This document shows, piece by piece, positions 1-10,290 of a stretch of 64,000 nt of DNA. The stretch's first letter is position 1. Each line of letters starts with the position of its first letter. The notes beneath the pieces are model-generated. The model was not told the DNA's origin. It saw only the letters and a list, made by a program, of their open reading frames with translations, and ran no database searches. Both the position numbers and the translations under genes were made by a program. This DNA is from Ochotona curzoniae (Eukaryota; Chordata; Mammalia; Lagomorpha; Ochotonidae): positions 14,258,001 through 14,322,000 of the forward strand of contig NW_024464918.1 of NCBI RefSeq assembly GCF_017591425.1, read 5' to 3'.

Positions 1-350
1 CTTCAGTGCTGAATTCTCCCAACCATTTCATGAAGAACTGAGACCAATCATCCACAAGCCTTGCAAAACAATAGAAAGGGCAACAACACTTCCAAACTCC
101 TTCTACCAAGCCAACATCACCTAAATAACAAAGCCAGAGACATAACAGACAAAAGAGCTACTGGTTGATACTCCTGATGAACACAAATGCAAAACTCCTC
201 AGCAACTGCCAATAGAATCCACCATCATGTCAGACAGATTGTTCATCTGAAGCAAGGGGGATTTATCCCTGGTATGCACGGATGGTTTAACACATACAAA
301 TCAATGACTGCTACACACAGATGAAGAATAAAAGCCATATCGACATGCTT
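1..350 (+). mobile_element. L1 (LINE-1) ORF2 fragment, reverse-transcriptase region
   Basis: The text follows the ORF2 reverse-transcriptase stretch of mammalian L1: a block like ACACTTCCAAACTC, then CCTGATGAACACAAATGCAAA, then GGGGGATTTATCCCTGGTATG, in the order and spacing of the L1 consensus. Stops and indels break the reading frame, so it is a dead fragment. It is cut by the window start and stops near 350. Confidence 0.85.
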
Positions 351-544
351 GCATACATTCAGCCTTTTGTGTTCTAATTATTACCATGATATCTAGATTT
401 ATTACTAACTTGGTGCTCTGTTTATTCCTTTTTCTCCTTTATTGTCTTTGTTTCAATGGTTTGCATATTTAGCTGTGTTTTCCTGAACTTTTTTTTTTTC
501 CTTCTAAAGTTAATTCTTTAGAAGATATTCAGTTAGGAATTGTT

Positions 545-700
545 GGGGATCTTGAACACTTTCAGTTTTGCTTGTTGGCAAGTTTCTGTAGTTCAATGAT
601 GTTAAAAACAGCTTCATTGGATATACAGTTCTGTTGATAGACATTTCCTGTCACTCTTTGAAGACATTATCCTGGCTTGCATTCTGTTAACATTCAATTC
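545..700. mobile_element. L1-related fragment (old)
   Basis: The phrases AGTTTTGCTTGTTGGCAAG, TTGGATATACAGTTCTGTTG and TTATCCTGGCTTGCATTCTG, in this order, recall a segment often seen in old L1M elements (consensus like GGATATAGAATTCTTGGTTG, then CATTTCCTTCTGGCCTGCAT). Orientation relative to the L1 at 1-350 is unsure. The stretch between the two (350-545) is A/T-rich and may belong to the same degraded element. Confidence 0.5.
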
Positions 701-927
701 TTTTCCTTTTATAAACTTTTATTCATCCATGGTCAGGGGATTTATTTCAATTTACTAAAAAATCTTGTTTTGGAACTATGAAGTTTCTATACTGTGTGCT
801 TGATCACAAATTTACAAATTTACTTTTATTTACATAGTTCAGCCTTTTAATCTGAGAATTTATGACTTTAAATAAATTTTTCAAAATTTTACTCACCATT
901 TTCTCAATATTTCCTCTGGAGCTCTTT

Positions 928-1235
928 TTTTTTTTAAAGATTTTATTATTTTTTATTGGAAAGGCGGATATACAGAGAGGAAGATCTTCCGTCCAATGAT
1001 TCACTCCCCAAGTGAGCGCAACGGCCGATGCTATGCCGGTCCAAAGCCAGGAGCCAGACCGGGTCTCCCACACGGGTGCAGGGTCCCAAAGCTTTGGGCC
1101 GTCCTCGACTGCTTTCCCGGGCCACAGGCAGGGAGCTGGAAGGGAAGTGGGGCTGCTGGGATAGAACCAGCGCCTATATGGGATCCCGGGCGTGCAAGGC
1201 GAGGACCCTAACCACTGTGCCACCACGCCGGGCCC
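928..1235 (-). mobile_element. Lagomorph C-type SINE, young copy with perfect target-site duplication
   Basis: Antisense tRNA-derived SINE: poly-T and AAAGATTTTATT at the left, GGAAGATCTTCCGTCC, GCTTTGGGCCGTCCTCGACTG, CATATGGGATCC-like CTATATGGGATCCCGGG, and CCACGCCGGGCCC as the complement of the head. It is flanked by a perfect 16-base duplication, TCCTCTGGAGCTCTTT, at 912-927 and 1236-1251. High CpG content and intact ends indicate a recent insertion. The open frames over it on both strands are by-products of the SINE. Confidence 0.95.
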
Positions 1236-1251
1236 TCCTCTGGAGCTCTTT

Positions 1252-1769
1252 GAAGACCTCTTCTACTTTGCTTCCTGAAATATCGACAGCCTTTGCCGCC
1301 ACATATCTCATTATGCAAATATTTTATCTCAGATATATATGTGTCCTGCCATTAAATACCATGAGGTTTCAAGGTAGCCACTTTATAACACTGCCTACAA
1401 TAATACTCTCAGCTTAACTTTCAAGGATGATTGACATTTTAAAATGCTGAATGTAAAACAAAATATATCTACAGCAGTCAAGACATGATGCTCCTAACAT
1501 AGATAACTACAAAATAAATTCTTCAGTGAGTTCAAATTTAGGGCATAACAACAGTTGTCTAATATTGCTCTGCTTTGTTTAATTAAAAAGCTGTGTAGGT
1601 ACCTTCCCTTTTTGTCCAATTGCCCAAAACTTGAAGTCTATATTTCAGAGTATGTCCAAAAACAGTAAGTTCACTTAGTATATGTTTTCAATTCAGTAAC
1701 TTATTCTTCCATCTTCTCTTCAAAATACATATAAAAGCATTCATTTTTATTACGTATATAGATTTTAAT
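1252..1769. other. Unique A/T-rich sequence, no feature seen
   Basis: About 500 bases of low-complexity-leaning but non-repetitive A/T-rich DNA with no open frame of note, no recognised repeat and no conserved-looking motif cluster. Confidence 0.5.
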
Positions 1770-2060
1770 CTATAGCTTGGTGGCTAGCGTCCTTGTCTTG
1801 CATGCTACAAGATCCCTTATAGGCACCAGTTCATGTCCCAGCTGCTCCACTTCCCTTCTGACTCCCTGCTTATGGACTGGGAAAGCAGTCAAGAGCAGCC
1901 CAGGGCCTTGGGACTCTGCACCTGCACGGGAGACCAAGAAGAAGCTCTTGTCTCCTGGCTTTGGATCAGCTCTGCTCCAGCCACTGCGGCCACTTGGAGA
2001 GAGGAACAGCAGGTGGAAGATCTTTCTGTCTTTCCTTCTCTCCAGTGGAAAAGAATATTT
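1770..2060 (+). mobile_element. Lagomorph C-type SINE (diverged)
   Basis: Sense SINE: TAGCTTGGTGGCTAGCGTCC head, CATGTCCCAGCTGCTCCACT, GACTGGGAAAGCAGTC, GGACTCTGCACCTGCACGGG, CAGCCACTGCGGCCACTTGG and GGTGGAAGATCTTTCTGTC. The AATAAA tail is degraded. It sits directly before an oppositely oriented SINE. Confidence 0.9.
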
Positions 2061-2063
2061 TTT

Positions 2064-2362
2064 TTAAATTATTTATTTCCATTATATTTGAAAGGCAAAA
2101 ATATGTACAGAGAAAGATAGAGATCTTCTATTCACTAGTCTACTTCTTAAATGGCCTTTAATACCTTGGGTCTGGCTCTGCCAAAGCTAGGAGCCAAGAA
2201 CTTATTCTGGGTCTCCTACATGGTTGCTGGAGGCTCTGGGTGTCAAATGCTGCCTTACAGTAGGAAGAAGCTGGAAAGAAAATCAGAACACAGAACCATT
2301 CTGGGGAATTCTGATTTGGAATGCAGATATTCCAAGTGGCTTCCTAACTGATGGATCAAATG
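2064..2362 (-). mobile_element. Lagomorph C-type SINE, old subfamily
   Basis: Antisense SINE: ATTATTTATTTCCATTATAT then TTGAAAGGCAAAAATATGTACAG, AGAGATCTTCTATTCACTAG, GCCAAAGCTAGGAGCCAAG and TTCTGGGTCTCCTACATGG. The right half is weaker but reaches a recognisable head near 2340-2360. It forms a tail-to-tail inverted pair with the SINE at 1770-2060. Confidence 0.8.
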
Positions 2363-3197
2363 TCCATTCTTCTGATATCTGCATTTTCCAATCACAAGGT
2401 AACTCAGATCCTTGGGAAGTACATGACACTCTAGCAAATAGTTCTGTTCACAAATGTCACTGGACCTTTGCTTTATCATATGTCAAAGAAAGAGTTTAAC
2501 TAAATGGATGATGTCAAAGCTTGTCTTACGGTAAAAAAAAAATTTTAGCAGAGTGTAGCTGCCAACTCTATATGAAGCCTTTCCAACCAGAGATAAAACC
2601 AAATTATTTAGAGCATTTTCCTGTGATGATTCATACTTCTTCATACAGAAATCAGCCAGCAGGAGAACAGGAAAAATTGCTCTTTCCATATATACATGCC
2701 AGCTCAGTCCTAGCCCCTGTCCATGACAGATTTTGCCAATCAATATTTTCTAAAATAAAATCTGTTTGCATTCCTGTCCTTGGTAACTGATGCCAACTGA
2801 ATTGAATGAAAGTACTGTTGAGAGGTATTTCAGGGTTCCTTCACTGTAGGAAGAATTCCAAGCTAGCCAATCTAAGGATAAAAGAACACAAATGGAAAGA
2901 AACCAATACGATAGCTAATATCAAACCCATCTTGGATCATCCAGCCCTGCCTATACCACTAACTAATGGGCTTCACAAGAAGCCCAGTGAAAACCTGCAA
3001 AAGAACCACTCAACTGAGTGCAGTGCAAATTGCTGAGCCACAGATTCACGAGTGTATTAACAATGACTATTTTAAACTTCTGAGTTATAGTCTAATAAAC
3101 AAAAATACCCCAACCTTTACAATCATGATTAATACACTGCTACAATTTAAACAAAATTTGGCTAACTCATGTAGACATTTCAACCCCAGAGGCAGGG
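2363..3197. other. Unique sequence, no gene recognised
   Basis: About 830 bases without a recognised repeat. Short open frames on both strands (up to about 90 codons) overlap each other and show no domain or composition typical of a gene. Confidence 0.5.
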
Positions 3198-3198
3198 T

Positions 3199-3231
3199 GA
3201 GCATTTGGCCTAATGATTAAGATCCTGGCTG
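3199..3231 (+). mobile_element. Older lagomorph SINE, left part (interrupted)
   Basis: GAGCATTTGGCCTAATGATTAAGATCCTGG is the head of an older lagomorph SINE subfamily. The element is split by the insertion at 3232-3553 and resumes at about 3554 with TTGAGATCTGTATCCTACAT and GAGGATGAGAGTTCAA. Confidence 0.7.
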
Positions 3232-3553
3232 GGCTTGGAGCAGTAGCCTGGCAGTTATTGTCCTCACCTTGACCATGCCAGGATCCCACATAGGTGCAGG
3301 TTTTAATCCTGGAAGCCCTGCTTCCCATCCAGCTCCCTATTTGTGGCCTGGGAAAGCAGTCAAAGACGGCCCAAAGCCTTGGGACCCTATATCCATGTAG
3401 GAGATGTGGAAGAAGTTCCTGGCTCCTGGCTTCAGATCAGCTCTGCTCCAGCCATTGTGATCACTTGGGGGGTGAATGAATGAATGGAAGATCTTCCTCT
3501 CTTCCTCTCTATATATCTGACTTTGCAAAAATAAATAAATAAATCTTAAAAAA
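3232..3553 (+). mobile_element. C-type SINE nested in an older SINE
   Basis: Sense SINE with CTTCCCATCCAGCTCCCTAT, GTGGCCTGGGAAAGCAGTC, AGCCTTGGGACCCTATATCC, GGCTTCAGATCAGCTCTGCT and a CTGACTTTGCAAAAATAAAT tail. The flanks AGATCCTGGCTG (3220-3231) and AGACCCTGGTTG (3554-3565) look like a 12-base target-site duplication with two changes. An ATGAATGAATG micro-expansion is present near 3474. Confidence 0.9.
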
Positions 3554-3640
3554 AGACCCTGGTTGAGATCTGTATCCTACATTGGAGGATGAGAGTTCAA
3601 TAATTCCAAGAAGGAACTCTCTCCCTTGGAGGAATTAGGC
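3554..3640 (+). mobile_element. Older lagomorph SINE, right part (interrupted)
   Basis: GGTTGAGATCTGTATCCTAC and ACATTGGAGGATGAGAGTTC continue the element that begins at 3199. The sequence fades into unique DNA after about 3640, so the 3-prime half is lost. Confidence 0.65.
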
Positions 3641-4761
3641 CTATTAGTTAAAAATTCAAGTTATATAGCTTTGTAAAGTACAAATAAAACATCTCCGTAG
3701 GGAAGAAATGCATTTTCTAAAAAGTAGAATGTATTAATTTAAATTATGCCCTACTTTATATATGATTGCATCTGCAAAACATCATTCTTTTAAATAGGAA
3801 AATCATGTCATATACATTGTATTGTGTGAGAATCATATAAAATTATTTTACCTCTGCCACCAGCAGGGAGATTTTAACTTGCTGTGAAAATGATTATGAA
3901 ACTCTTCTACCCTACATATTTTATAGAATAAAAAAAATTCATGAGTTTCAAAAATCCACAGACAGCAGCAGATAGCAATAAAGTTGGGTGTCATTTTTAG
4001 AATTCATTGATTTTTAAAATTTTCACCAGATGCTCTAACCAGTGACAATGACAGAAAGGCACTGCCATCCATTTCTGTGATAGTTAGGTTTGTTGTTTGT
4101 TTGTTTGTTTTTACAGGTGTGTTTGTAGGGAATTAGGAGGGTTAAGCAATTCAATATATGAAACTTACAACAGGGTCTGACACATGGAGAGTGCTCTGAA
4201 AGGACAGGGTTGCACACTTTCAGCCCTGAGGGACATGTCGTTTGACCCGTCCCTTTTGTTTTCACACACATGCCAGTAGCTCCAGGAAGGAGCCAGTGTC
4301 AGCCTGGCTGCCACAGAAAGGATCATCATCCAAGCCTGTTTTCCCAGAATCCCTCACTTTACAAATTGGAAACAGATTCAGAGGATGGAGCATTTACAGC
4401 AGATCTCTGGGCTTCCTAAACATTGCCTTTTGCATATGATTAAGCTGCCTTTAACTGCCACTCAAAGCTGGAGAATTTTCAAGAAGAACATCACAGACTT
4501 TGAGTCTTCTACCAGGTTACAAACTGAGGAACCTGCCCACCTTCTAACTGATGTGCTATGAGCTCAGGGTCCAGGTGTGATGCAACTCCTGGCTAAGCAG
4601 GATGGCCTTGAAAAGATCCCGCACTAAAGCTGCACCAGAGTCACATTTCACCTAAGGTAATGTGAAGCACACACCATCAGTTCAGGTATCGTGATGGACA
4701 GGAAAAATGTACCACCTTGCACAGCTCATTCTAGCTTGAATGTTCCTTCAGTACAGCAGCT
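3641..4761. other. Mostly unique DNA with a TTTG-rich tract
   Basis: No gene or mobile element is recognised. A (GTTT)n tract lies at about 4088-4112. Short frames around 4035-4440 on both strands are mutually overlapping and have no family resemblance. Confidence 0.5.
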
Positions 4762-4965
4762 TTCAACTGAGGATGAGCATTCCCCCAAGAGGGCATGTGA
4801 TAACTTCCAGGGACAGTTTGGTTAGTGACAAATGAAATAAGTTTTGTTTGTTTGTTTGTGGCTACAAGTGTGTAGAGTCAATGGCTGCTACTAAATATTC
4901 TATAATACACAAAACAATTCCTGACAAAACAGATTTATCAGTCTCAAAATATTAATATTGTTACA
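4762..4965 (+). mobile_element. MER20 (non-autonomous hAT-Charlie DNA transposon)
   Basis: CTTTCAACTGAGGATGAGCA, TTCCCCCAAGAGGGCATGTG and CTTCCAGGGACAGTTTGG follow the MER20 left end (consensus like GGTTCTCAACCAGGGG...CCCCAGGGGACATTTGGC). The middle is interrupted by a GTTTGTTTGTTTG tract, and AATGGCTGCTACTAAATATT then ATACACAAAACAATTCCTGAC match the right half. Diverged, as expected for a eutherian-age element. Confidence 0.8.
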
Positions 4966-5354
4966 GGAAAGAAACCCTATTTTAGTTTACTATAGAACTC
5001 ATCACCTTCTTTTTCCTTATCAATAAAATGGAAGTAAAATTGAATCATTATCTGGACTGAAAAAAAAAAGGTTCTGTGTTAATCTCACTATAAATGTCTA
5101 CCTCATGTTAAACAAACACTTCATTCATTCAGCAAATATCAGGATGAAGTCACTTACCATACATAGATTTCAAAAAAAAATTCTTGCACCAAAATTAACC
5201 AAGTACTATTTTTTCATGAATTTTTCAAAGTGCCCTCGTATATATGAAGCTCAAGACACTGGATATAGAGATGCCTGAAAACACCAACTATATATTCACT
5301 ACAGCCACTAGTGGGTAAGAGACATAAATCATCAAGTAAAAGTTGTTTGCCATT
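4966..5354. other. Unique A/T-rich sequence, no feature seen
   Basis: A short stretch with runs of A and T and no recognised element or plausible coding frame. Confidence 0.5.
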
Positions 5355-5680
5355 ATTGCTTCTTTAATTTTCTATTTACTTAAAAGAGAGACAGACATAC
5401 AAAGAGAGAGAGAAAATATTAGATTTCCTATCCACTATTTTCATTTTCCAAATACTTATAACAGCAAGGGCTGGATCAGGCTGGAACCAGCAGCCAGGAA
5501 ATCCAAATCTCCTGTACAGGTGGCAGGGACACAGCCACCGAGTCTGTCACCTGTTGCCTCTCAGTGTGTAGGAAGCAAGAGTTGGGAGAGGAGGTGGAAA
5601 TCAAACCCGGGTACTCAGATATGGGAAGCTGGCATTCCAAGCACCGTCTTACCTGCTATGCCAGTAACGGACCTTATTAC
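5355..5680 (-). mobile_element. Old lagomorph C-type SINE
   Basis: Antisense and diverged: ATTTACTTAAAAGAGAGACAG, TATCCACTATTTTCATTTTC, GGCTGGAACCAGCAGCCAGG, GGAAATCAAACCCGGGTACTC and CACCGTCTTACCTGCTATGCC as the reversed tRNA-like head. The 198-codon open frame crossing it is a SINE by-product. Confidence 0.8.
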
Positions 5681-5693
5681 TGTTACTGTTATT

Positions 5694-5976
5694 TTTTGGT
5701 GTTTTTCAAGATTTGTTCATTTGAAAAGCGCAGTTACAGAAAAGGAAAAAGAAGAAAAAGAGATTTTCCAGGTGCTGTTTCACTCCCCAGAAAGTCACAA
5801 CAGCCAGGGCTGGGGGTTCGAGTCTCACACAGGTGGCAGGAGCCCAAGTGAATGGGCCATCTGCTACTTTCCCAGGTACACGAACAGGAAACTGGTTCAG
5901 GATTTAAACTGGCACCTACATGGGATTCTGAAACCATAGGAAGTAGCTTAACTTGCTAAGCCACAGTACCTGCCCC
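5694..5976 (-). mobile_element. Old lagomorph C-type SINE, second in tandem
   Basis: Antisense: AGATTTGTTCATTTGAAAAGC, TTCACTCCCCAGAAAGTCAC, CTACTTTCCCAGGTACACG, CACCTACATGGGATTCTG and GCTAAGCCACAGTACCTGCCC. The direct repeat TACTGTTATT at 5684-5693 and 5977-5986 is a likely target-site duplication. It inserted only a few bases from the preceding SINE. Confidence 0.85.
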
Positions 5977-6640
5977 TACTGTTATTACTGACAAGGGACT
6001 GTCCTCTCCTTTGGGTGACTTCCTCATGATTTTATTCCTAAGATTTTACTGCAACATTCCTGGTATAGCCCAACAAAGTCTGATATAAACACTGAGTGGC
6101 TAAAAATGTGCGATGACCTCCGTGGTAGGCCAGGAAAGCTCTTATACCATCTGTCAGCTCTTGGATCTCAGAAACAGGTGCCCCCAGTTCTAATTGCCTG
6201 ATCCAAACTCTACAGTGTGCAGGGAACAGGCCACGTGATCCCCAGAAGGCCCTGCCGCTGTGCAGTGTTGCCATAGTAAGGATACCCTTTATTGATCAGA
6301 CTCACCCCAAGTCATGTAATTCCCCAGTCTGCTGCCGAGCTCCCCAAGGGGCAGTTGGCAGGCAGCAGTGTGTCTCTGGACCCACGCTGATCCTCTGCTC
6401 TGCTCCCTCTCCCACCTGGGACTCATGAAGCCGGCCTGCACAGACACCTAATGCTGCTTCATTGTATCTTGTCATTCACAGGCTAATGTGAAATCCCAGA
6501 TCAAAACTGATGAGACACAGTAAGGAAAGGACACCGAAAGACTCCCTGTTCCCTAATGCAGCACTGCCTTACTGAATCCATACCCAGTGAACCCAATGCC
6601 TTCTCCCAACGCCTTCCCCTAGAGATTCTCTCTGCTATCC
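5977..6640. other. Unique sequence, possible conserved noncoding DNA
   Basis: No repeat is recognised. The part at 6300-6560 is of mixed composition and richer in G/C than its surroundings. A minus-strand frame at 6038-6274 (78 codons) has no recognised domain. Conservation is only suspected and cannot be measured here. Confidence 0.3.
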
Positions 6641-6657
6641 TTTAATTTCAACATTGA

Positions 6658-6749
6658 CAAGTCTTTCTGTTTTGTCCACATTTTTTATAACAGAATGTTA
6701 TATGACTCAAGTCTCTCTGTTTTGTCCACATTTTTATAACAGGATGTTA
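6658..6749. repeat. 50-bp tandem duplication
   Basis: CAAGTCTTTCTGTTTTGTCC at 6658 is repeated as CAAGTCTCTCTGTTTTGTCC at 6708. Both are followed by ACATTTTTTATAACAGAATG or its near copy and end in GATGTTA/AATGTTA. The period is 50 bases, with three to four differences over about 43 aligned bases. Confidence 0.9.
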
Positions 6750-7651
6750 GACAACAAATCTTACAGGCATGCAATATGTTTTTATCCATTTATCCGCTGG
6801 AAAACCCATGTCCTGAGAGGTTATGAACTTGCTCAAAATCCACAATATAAGTAACAATGCAGTCTGCTTTATAGAAACAATCAAAGAATAAAAAGAAAGC
6901 ACTCACAAGTGGACTTTTTTCTTAATTTCTGTGAATAAGACATTGTCTATAAATGCCACTTAATAATCTGAATTATCTATCAAACACCCTCCTCTATGCC
7001 TATCCCATTACTGCTCAAGTGGATTTTGCTTTCTTTCCCCACCCAGGAATAAAATGGGTTGTTGATCCATTACAGAAACCATCTAGAAAAAAGAAAGGAC
7101 CAGAGCTTGGGATAGGCTCCCCAAACTACCAGCAGCCGGCTTAGACAGTCTTAGGAAAATACTCCTCTACTGATTACTTACGAGCAAACCTTCAAGCCTC
7201 CAGCATCTCACAGCCACACTCATACCAAGAAGGAGATTCTGGGACATCTACATCAGCTTAGCCAATCTGCGGCGCCACTCAGAAAACGCAGAACGAACTA
7301 GAAAGGTCAGTTCCTGCCCACTCATCAACACTCACTTCAACTGTGCTCGCTGGCGACACCACACAGCTGTGATCATCTCTAGCTACAAATGAGCTGCATG
7401 TGAGAAGACTGGCAATGACGCCCGACCCAAAGAAAAGCAACAGATGGGTTCAATGAGCCTTCACAAGCAGTCGCTCCTTCTCCCTTCTCCCTCTTCATCT
7501 CAGTCGCCCCCTTGCAGTTTCTTTCAAACGAAACAGAAACACAGACACTGCTGACTTAGATATCTGAGGGGGTCTGTACAGGTTGATCATCCTGGAGGCT
7601 GAGTGAGACTGAGGTACCCGTTCAGACCATGTTTAGGCTGGAAGAAGCTCA
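6750..7651. other. Unique sequence, no gene recognised
   Basis: About 900 bases with no recognised transposon. A few CpG-containing stretches occur near 7260-7390, but no CpG island. No frame longer than about 76 codons. Confidence 0.45.
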
Positions 7652-7968
7652 GGGGCCAGTGTGGTGGCTCATACACTGATCCTCCACTGTTGCTGCTGGC
7701 GCCCCATATGGACATAGTTTCAAGTCCTGGATTTTCAATTCTACTCCAGCTCTTTGCTTATCGCCTGGGAAAGCAGCAGCGGAAGGCTCAAATACTTGAG
7801 CCCCTGCACCCATGTGGGAAACCTAGAAGATGATCCTAACTCCTAGTTTTAGACCAACTCAGCTCTGGCTATTGTGACCATTTGGGGAGTGGTATAGCAG
7901 ATGGACAATCTCTCTCTCTCTCTCTAATTCTAACCTTCAAGTAAAATCAATAGATATGTGAAAAAAAA
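7652..7968 (+). mobile_element. Lagomorph C-type SINE (diverged)
   Basis: Sense: GGGGCCAGTGTGGTGGCTCA head, GGCGCCCCATATGGACATAG, CGCCTGGGAAAGCAGCAGCG, CCCCTGCACCCATGTGGGAA, GACCATTTGGGGAGTGG, then a (TC)n run, AAGTAAAATCAATAG and a short poly-A. Confidence 0.9.
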
Positions 7969-8629
7969 AGATGAGACAAAAACACATAGAGAAAAGCAGT
8001 AATGAGAAATCCTGTGACCTTTAACACACAGAGATCTCTCAATTTCTGGATTTCTCTGAAAAGAACAGTTTTACTTGGTATTCTGTGTAAAGATACGTTG
8101 CTCGACTACAAGGAAAGCTCCACTTTTACCTTCACTTTTGCCAGCCATTGTATGTTTCTCAGTTTTTCTGTCAGTCTCTGCCTAGGTCAGAAGGCAACCT
8201 GTTCCAGCTTCCCAGTTCTCCCTGCTACCACATTCCATGACCTAGACAGCAAAGATAGAGGTGCTCCAATTCACACTCACAGTCATGATACGGAGTCATA
8301 GGTTCTTGGAGTAAACAGTGAAGAGATGCAAGAGCTGAACGAGACACAAGCATCAACTCCCTCAGATGCTGAGTGCCGGGCCCATCCTGTCAGCAGAAGC
8401 CTCCTAAGGTAGCGGTGCCGTCTTAACTTGTGGCTCCTCCTGGCAAAATGAGAGTTTGAAAGATGGTGCTCTTCGCAGAGCTGTCAATCTTCCAGCATTC
8501 ACGATCCTGAAAATCAATTAAAAAGAGCATTTTAGGGTAAGTTTTTCAAAACCTCACGCTAAAAAAGAAAAAAGGAAAGGAAGAGGAAAGTGTTAATTGC
8601 ACTTTAGAGCTTTTGATGTATTTCAATAC
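7969..8629. other. Unique sequence, no gene recognised
   Basis: A plus-strand frame at 8002-8301 (99 codons) has no recognised domain and is not supported by splice-like context. No repeat is seen. Confidence 0.45.
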
Positions 8630-8745
8630 GGGATCTCAAAGTATTTGATGAACTTTCTCATTTAACGCAATCACGTTTCACCCCTTAGTGGAAACAGATG
8701 GGTATTATTGAGTTCACATGTGGGGAAACTGAGGCCCTTCTCCAA
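8630..8745 (-). mobile_element. MIR-like fragment
   Basis: TTTGATGAACTTTCTCATTTAACG, a gap, then GGGTATTATTGAGTTCAC and GGGGAAACTGAGGC resemble the antisense MIR series (ACTCATTTAATCC, GGTACTATTATTATCC, GAGGAAACTGAGGC). Confidence 0.55.
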
Positions 8746-9344
8746 AAAGTTTAAAATGTCTTTGCTCATACATTTCCACGCCAAAGGAATAAAAACACAG
8801 TGTAAAACATGTACATTTTAAACCTTATAAATGCCACTGATTGAAGTTCCCTATCACACACGTTTAACCTGCAAATACTCTACTTGGAGTGACTCGTTTC
8901 ATTACTGCCCAATGTATGCCTGCTCCACTGCAGCGAAAACAAGCAGACAGCTGGTAGCTCACATTCGTATAATTCTACAAGCAAAAATAGAGAGGGCATC
9001 TATCCAAGCTTCATTTCCTAAAACTTGCAGAAAAGAAATCTAAATGAGGAAGTTAGGTTGTTGTCTGCACCTGGATACTTTGCTTTGGCTAGAGAGATGA
9101 AGACTGTGATGGGCAAGCCTGGACCACAGGGGTCACCACCATGGTCCATAACAGCAAAGAATATTGCCAAGAAAGAGAGGATGCACAAAAGCCTAAACCA
9201 CAGAAGAAGGGCTGTGGGCTAAGTAGTCACCCCACATTGTGTCAAGAAATAGGTCTCAGCAGCCAAAGAAAAGAAAAATTGTTGCTCACTCAGTGTCTTC
9301 AGCACTCTATTACAAAGTTAATGGATATGGAATGAAAAATGAAA

Positions 9345-9520
9345 ATCCTTGTACATATCAATACTGGACTCCAAAGGATAAATTCTTAGAAGTGGGACAC
9401 CTATGTCAAATGTTAGTTTTTATTTTTATTTTTGAAAGTTTGTCATCCTCTTTGCTAAGCTGGTTTCACAAAGGGGGTATAAATATGCATTCATACTTCT
9501 GTAGAAGTATTACCAGTTAT
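9345..9520 (-). mobile_element. Possible old L1M fragment
   Basis: CTTGTACATATCAATACTGG, AGGATAAATTCTTAGAAGTGG and a following CTATGTCAAATG resemble the antisense L1M series in which a GGATAAATTCCTAGAAGTGG-like block precedes GGGTCAAATGG. Heavily diverged; a chance match is possible. Confidence 0.4.
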
Positions 9521-9739
9521 TTTTGTTCACTAATAAAAGGCCAAATGCAATCAAATGGCTTATAAGGGCAGATGAAACTGTAGCAAAGAAAATAAAAGAT
9601 CAAGTGAGTCATCACTTAGACCATCAGGAATTGTACCGTCAAGAACAGCTTAGAGGTGTGAATGACTTCAGGCGAAATGATGTATTAGGTTGGTCCTATC
9701 TATGAGCAAGGCTGTGACCTTCAGGAAGCAGGCAACAAT

Positions 9740-10290
9740 GTGAATGAGAAGCTCCCCTCATGTCAGGCAGCTGAATATTTAGAATTATTTGGTGGTGGGT
9801 AGCTGCCTTCCCCAGCCTCCACTGGAAAAAGTGGATGAACTCCCAGCAGCTTACAGATGGGGCTACATTTCTCATGGGTTCTTCGTCGTTTGAAACCAGG
9901 GCAGTATACCTATCAGAAGCTGACTGTGCCCCATACTTGCCCTGGGTGCATGGTGAGCTAATTGACATTGCTGAAAATAATCCGGAAGATTATAGCAGGT
10001 GTCATAAATAACAGGGGGCTCTGTGCCGGTGCTTTATGACAGGGTCTCAATTGCTCTTATCTTTTACTAGAATGGAGTGTGTGCATTTGTGTTACTAATG
10101 AATCTTTTTCATTTGTGAAAGTGATGTTTGCATTTGACAATGACATGAACATAAAGTGGAGGTTAATTTACTCCATTGCAAGAGGTTCATTATTTAACCT
10201 GACGTTGAGGACAAAACAATGTAGTTTAATAGATGACAAATAGATATTAGTTGTGATGAATTTTGCCACTTAATTCTTTGCAGGATTATT
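9740..10290. other. Repeat-free block, candidate conserved noncoding element
   Basis: This 550-base stretch lacks any recognised transposon. Its composition is mixed, without microsatellites, and it includes AATTATTTGG, TGAGCTAATTGACATTGC, CTTTATGACAGGGTCTCAATTG, GTGTTACTAATGAATC and GAGGTTAATTTACTCC, which carry several homeodomain-type TAAT cores. The texture resembles deeply conserved distal enhancers, but this is an impression and not a measurement. Confidence 0.35.

Noticed and set aside
804..1417. Three open frames of 71-140 codons on both strands
   Set aside because: All lie on the young SINE at 928-1235. Many other SINEs in the window give the same peptide patterns.
5343..5939. 198-codon open frame, the longest in the window
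   Set aside because: It runs across two antisense old SINEs and their spacer. The translation is SINE-derived.
6038..6274. 78-codon minus-strand frame next to a G/C-richer block
   Set aside because: Short, with no recognisable domain and no splice or start context beyond chance.
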